Source of the DNA: Dyella japonica A8
Lineage (GTDB): Bacteria; Pseudomonadota; Gammaproteobacteria; Xanthomonadales; Rhodanobacteraceae
NCBI RefSeq assembly: GCF_000725385.1
Contig: NZ_CP008884.1
Span: forward strand, 1,736,001-1,800,000
Direction: 5' to 3'
Length of the DNA stretch: 64,000 nucleotides
Both the position numbers and the translations under genes were made by a program. Every line of letters begins with the position of its first letter. Position 1 is the stretch's first letter. Under the pieces are notes generated by a model, which ran no database searches, was not told where the DNA came from, and saw nothing but the letters and a program-made list of their open reading frames with translations. This document shows, piece by piece, positions 61,759 to 64,000 of this stretch.

Positions 61759-63693
61759 ATGATCGATCAAGAGGACGTCGCCGCGCTGCTGGGCACGGAA
61801 GGCCCGTTCGCCCGCGAGTTGCCCAATTTCGCCCCGCGTGCCGCGCAGCAGTCGATGGCGCGCGCGGTGCAGCACGCCATCACCGAACGCGAGACGCTGA
61901 TTGCCGAGGCCGGCACGGGCACCGGCAAGACCTTTGCGTACCTGGTTCCGGCGCTGCTGTCGGGTGAGCGCGTGATCGTGTCCACCGGCACCAAGGCGCT
62001 GCAGGACCAGCTGTATTTCCGCGACCTGCCGCGCGTGCGCTCGGTGCTGGATGCGCGCCTGAAAATGGCGCTGCTCAAGGGACGCTCCAATTACCTGTGC
62101 CTGTACCGGCTGGACCAGACGGTGCGCGAAGGCGCCACCTTCGATCGCACGCAGGCCTCGCAGCTGGCGACGATACGCACTTGGTCGGCACGCACGCGCC
62201 GTGGCGACCGCGCGGAATTGGCCGAGGTTCCCGAGGAATCACCGCTGTGGCCGCGCGTCACCTCCACGCCGGAGAACTGCCTGGGCGTGGAATGTCCGTT
62301 CTACGACGACTGCCATGTGATCAAGGCACGCCGCGAGGCACAGGAAGCGGATCTGGTGGTGGTGAACCACCACCTGCTGTTCGCCGACCTCGCGCTCAAG
62401 CAGGAAGGCTTCGGCGAAATCCTGCCGGGCGCCAGCGCCTTCATCCTGGACGAAGCGCACCAGATTCCCGAGCTCGCGGGGCAGTTCTTTTCGCAAAGCA
62501 TCAGCGCCCGCCAGCTCACCGATCTCGCGCAGGACAGCCTGAGCGAATGCAATGGCGTCACCGGTGCGATCGGGTTGGTGCTTGAGCCGGTCGAGGCCAT
62601 GCAGGACGCGGTGCGCCGGCTGCGCCTCGCGATGGATGCCTTGCCCGAGCGTGGCCCGTTCCACCAGTTGGAAGCCAAGCGCGAGATCGGCGACGCGCTG
62701 CACGATCTGCGCGAAGTGCTGGCCGCGTTGACCGACGTGCTGGCCTCGCAGGCCGAGCGCTCGCGCGGCTTCGCCAACGCACACGAGCGCGCCGCGTTGA
62801 TCAGCGAACGGCTCGACCGCATCGCCGAGCGCGACAGCGAGCGTGACGTGCGCTGGTACGAGCTGTTTCCGCGCGGCTTCGCCTTGCATGCGACGCCGCT
62901 CGATCTGGCGGCGCCCCTGCGCGCGATGCGCGAACAGACGCAGGCGGCGTGGATCTACACCTCGGCAACCTTGTCGGTGTCTTCCAGCTTCGATCACTTC
63001 GCGCGCCAGCTGGGGCTGGAAGATCCGCAGACCCTGCAGGTGGAAAGCCCCTTCGATTACGCGAAGCAGGCGCTTTGCTACCTGCCTTCGGGTTTGCCCG
63101 ATCCTTCCGCGCGCGATTACACCGACCGCGTGATCGAAGCCGTGTTGCCGGTATTGCACGCCTCGCATGGTCGCGCCTTTCTGCTGTTCACCTCCCACCG
63201 CGCCCTGCGGCGCGCGGCCGAGCTATTGCAGGAGCGCGTGCCGTGGCCGCTGTTCGTGCAGGGCAGTGCGCCGCGGCATCGCCTGCTGGAAGAGTTCCGC
63301 CACAGCGGTCACGGCGTACTGCTGGGCGCGGCGAGCTTCTGGGAAGGCGTGGACGTGGCGGGCGAAGCGCTCAGCGTGGTGGTGATCGACAAGCTGCCGT
63401 TCGCCTCGCCGGACGATCCGGTGCTGCAGGCGCGGCTGGAAGCGCTGGAGCAATCGGGCATCAACCCGTTCATGGGCTGGCAGGTGCCCAGCGCGGTCAT
63501 CGCCTTGAAGCAGGGCGCGGGCCGCCTGATCCGCGACGTGCATGATCGCGGCGTGCTGGTGCTGTGCGATCCGCGCCTCACCACCAAGGGATATGGGCGT
63601 CTGTTCCTGAATTCGCTTCCCGCCATGCCGCGCACGAAGGAACTGGCGAACGTGCAGGCCTTCTTCGACGACGAAGTGTCCGCCCCCGCCTGA
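61759..63693 (+). CDS. DinG/YoaA-family Fe-S ATP-dependent DNA helicase
   Basis: 644 residues, XPD-like superfamily 2 helicase. Walker A EAGTGTGKTFAYLVPAL, STGTKALQDQLYFRDLP, DEAH box FILDEAHQIPE, YTSATLS and the C-terminal QGAGRLIRDVHDRGVLVLCDPR (motif VI). Four cysteines for a [4Fe-4S] cluster are present (NYLC; NCLGVECPFYDDC). Length and cluster type fit YoaA better than DinG. In E. coli YoaA helps repair damaged forks with HolC. Start ATG at 61759 gives MIDQEDVAALLG. No LexA box was seen upstream. Confidence 0.92.
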   Translation: MIDQEDVAALLGTEGPFARELPNFAPRAAQQSMARAVQHAITERETLIAEAGTGTGKTFAYLVPALLSGERVIVSTGTKALQDQLYFRDLPRVRSVLDARLKMALLKGRSNYLCLYRLDQTVREGATFDRTQASQLATIRTWSARTRRGDRAELAEVPEESPLWPRVTSTPENCLGVECPFYDDCHVIKARREAQEADLVVVNHHLLFADLALKQEGFGEILPGASAFILDEAHQIPELAGQFFSQSISARQLTDLAQDSLSECNGVTGAIGLVLEPVEAMQDAVRRLRLAMDALPERGPFHQLEAKREIGDALHDLREVLAALTDVLASQAERSRGFANAHERAALISERLDRIAERDSERDVRWYELFPRGFALHATPLDLAAPLRAMREQTQAAWIYTSATLSVSSSFDHFARQLGLEDPQTLQVESPFDYAKQALCYLPSGLPDPSARDYTDRVIEAVLPVLHASHGRAFLLFTSHRALRRAAELLQERVPWPLFVQGSAPRHRLLEEFRHSGHGVLLGAASFWEGVDVAGEALSVVVIDKLPFASPDDPVLQARLEALEQSGINPFMGWQVPSAVIALKQGAGRLIRDVHDRGVLVLCDPRLTTKGYGRLFLNSLPAMPRTKELANVQAFFDDEVSAPA

Positions 63694-63702
63694 GCTTGCC
63701 TT

Positions 63703-63728
63703 GTGGCAGGAGCGCACGTGTGCGCCAC
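63703..63728. repeat. Half REPIN-like unit, family 1 variant
   Basis: GTGGCAGGAGCGCACGTG... closes on GCCAC, with an internal GCGCACGTGTGCGC palindrome. No second arm follows, so this appears to be a solitary REP-like unit 10 bp after the helicase stop. Confidence 0.65.
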
Positions 63729-63855
63729 CGCAGACTCGCCATAGATCCGCCCGGCTCGGTCCTTGCTAGGGCGCAGGACGCATCCCGGGCACTGGCATCC
63801 ATGCTTCGCCGGCAGGATGATGGTGCGAATCACCTTTCCCGAAGAGGGCACGAAC

Positions 63856-64000
63856 ATGGCCAAGGTCATCGGTCTCGGCGGCATCTTCTTCAAGGCGCGC
63901 GATCCCGGCGCACTGGCCGACTGGTACGCGCAGCATCTGGGGTTGGGGGTGGAGGAGTGGGGCGGCGTGCGTTTCGATGACGATCCGGCCCATCCGGGTT
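63856..64000 (+). CDS. VOC-family protein, N-terminal part only (cut by window)
   Basis: 48 residues from ATG at 63856, which has GAGG 8 nt upstream, to the window end: KVIGLGGIFFKARDPGALADWY, then QHLGLGVEEWGGVRFDDDP. This is the first beta-alpha-beta unit of a glyoxalase/bleomycin-resistance (VOC) fold. The rest lies outside the window. Confidence 0.82.
   Translation, partial: MAKVIGLGGIFFKARDPGALADWYAQHLGLGVEEWGGVRFDDDPAHPG

Overview
The window is GC-rich, densely coding chromosomal DNA from a gammaproteobacterium. It is most likely a member of the Lysobacterales (Xanthomonadales), probably the Rhodanobacteraceae (Dyella, Luteibacter or Rhodanobacter type). The evidence is a fused aspartate kinase/diaminopimelate decarboxylase, the MurL-MurD2 pair for D-glutamate entry into peptidoglycan (described from Xanthomonas), a GH17-GT2 glucan synthase, and families of palindromic intergenic repeats. 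No tRNA, rRNA, CRISPR array, insertion sequence or prophage was seen. The family assignment is inference, since no 16S gene is present.

Layout. 1-8.9 kb: 3' part of dxs, an HNH nuclease, a SapC-family protein, small NTF2, DUF899 and GNAT genes, an acyl-CoA dehydrogenase with an upstream lipoprotein, and a SET-domain methyltransferase. 8.4-11.6 kb: a recent 248-bp tandem duplication, then greB and an EF-G paralogue. 12-21 kb: an envelope-protein block. It holds two tandem paralogous proline-rich membrane-anchored proteins of unknown function, a small secreted protein, a large Gly/Trp/Tyr-rich secreted protein, a lipoprotein and a patatin fused to an outer-membrane barrel. 21-27.6 kb: a two-subunit molybdenum-hydroxylase-like pair with unusual active-site and Fe-S residues, an amino-acid permease and a secreted S53 peptidase. 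28-36.7 kb: class I fumarase, lysC-lysA fusion, a DUF559 relic, murL-murD2, and PhnB-like and GNAT genes. 36.9-47.5 kb, minus strand: M13 peptidase, tamB, tamA and the glucan synthase. 47.7-64 kb: dps, hrpA, relA, a TPR membrane protein, an SDR-like oxidoreductase, mrcB (PBP1b), a TPR lipoprotein, a VOC protein, yoaA/dinG-type helicase and the start of another VOC protein.

Together the region is mostly core metabolism and cell-envelope biogenesis. Peptidoglycan precursors (lysC-lysA, murL-murD2) and polymerisation (mrcB), outer-membrane protein assembly (tamAB), a periplasmic glucan and stress functions (relA, dps, yoaA, hrpA) all occur here. Two families of inverted-repeat elements (REPIN-like) lie at gene ends throughout.

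The most unusual points are four. The molybdenum-hydroxylase-like pair has lost the four cysteines of one [2Fe-2S] cluster and the glutamate normally essential for catalysis. The twin proline-rich proteins share an uncharacterised four-cysteine C-terminal domain. The 248-bp tandem duplication captured the ends of two convergent genes. A palindromic element supplies a gene's stop codon. Function names come from motif recognition by eye; no database search was run.
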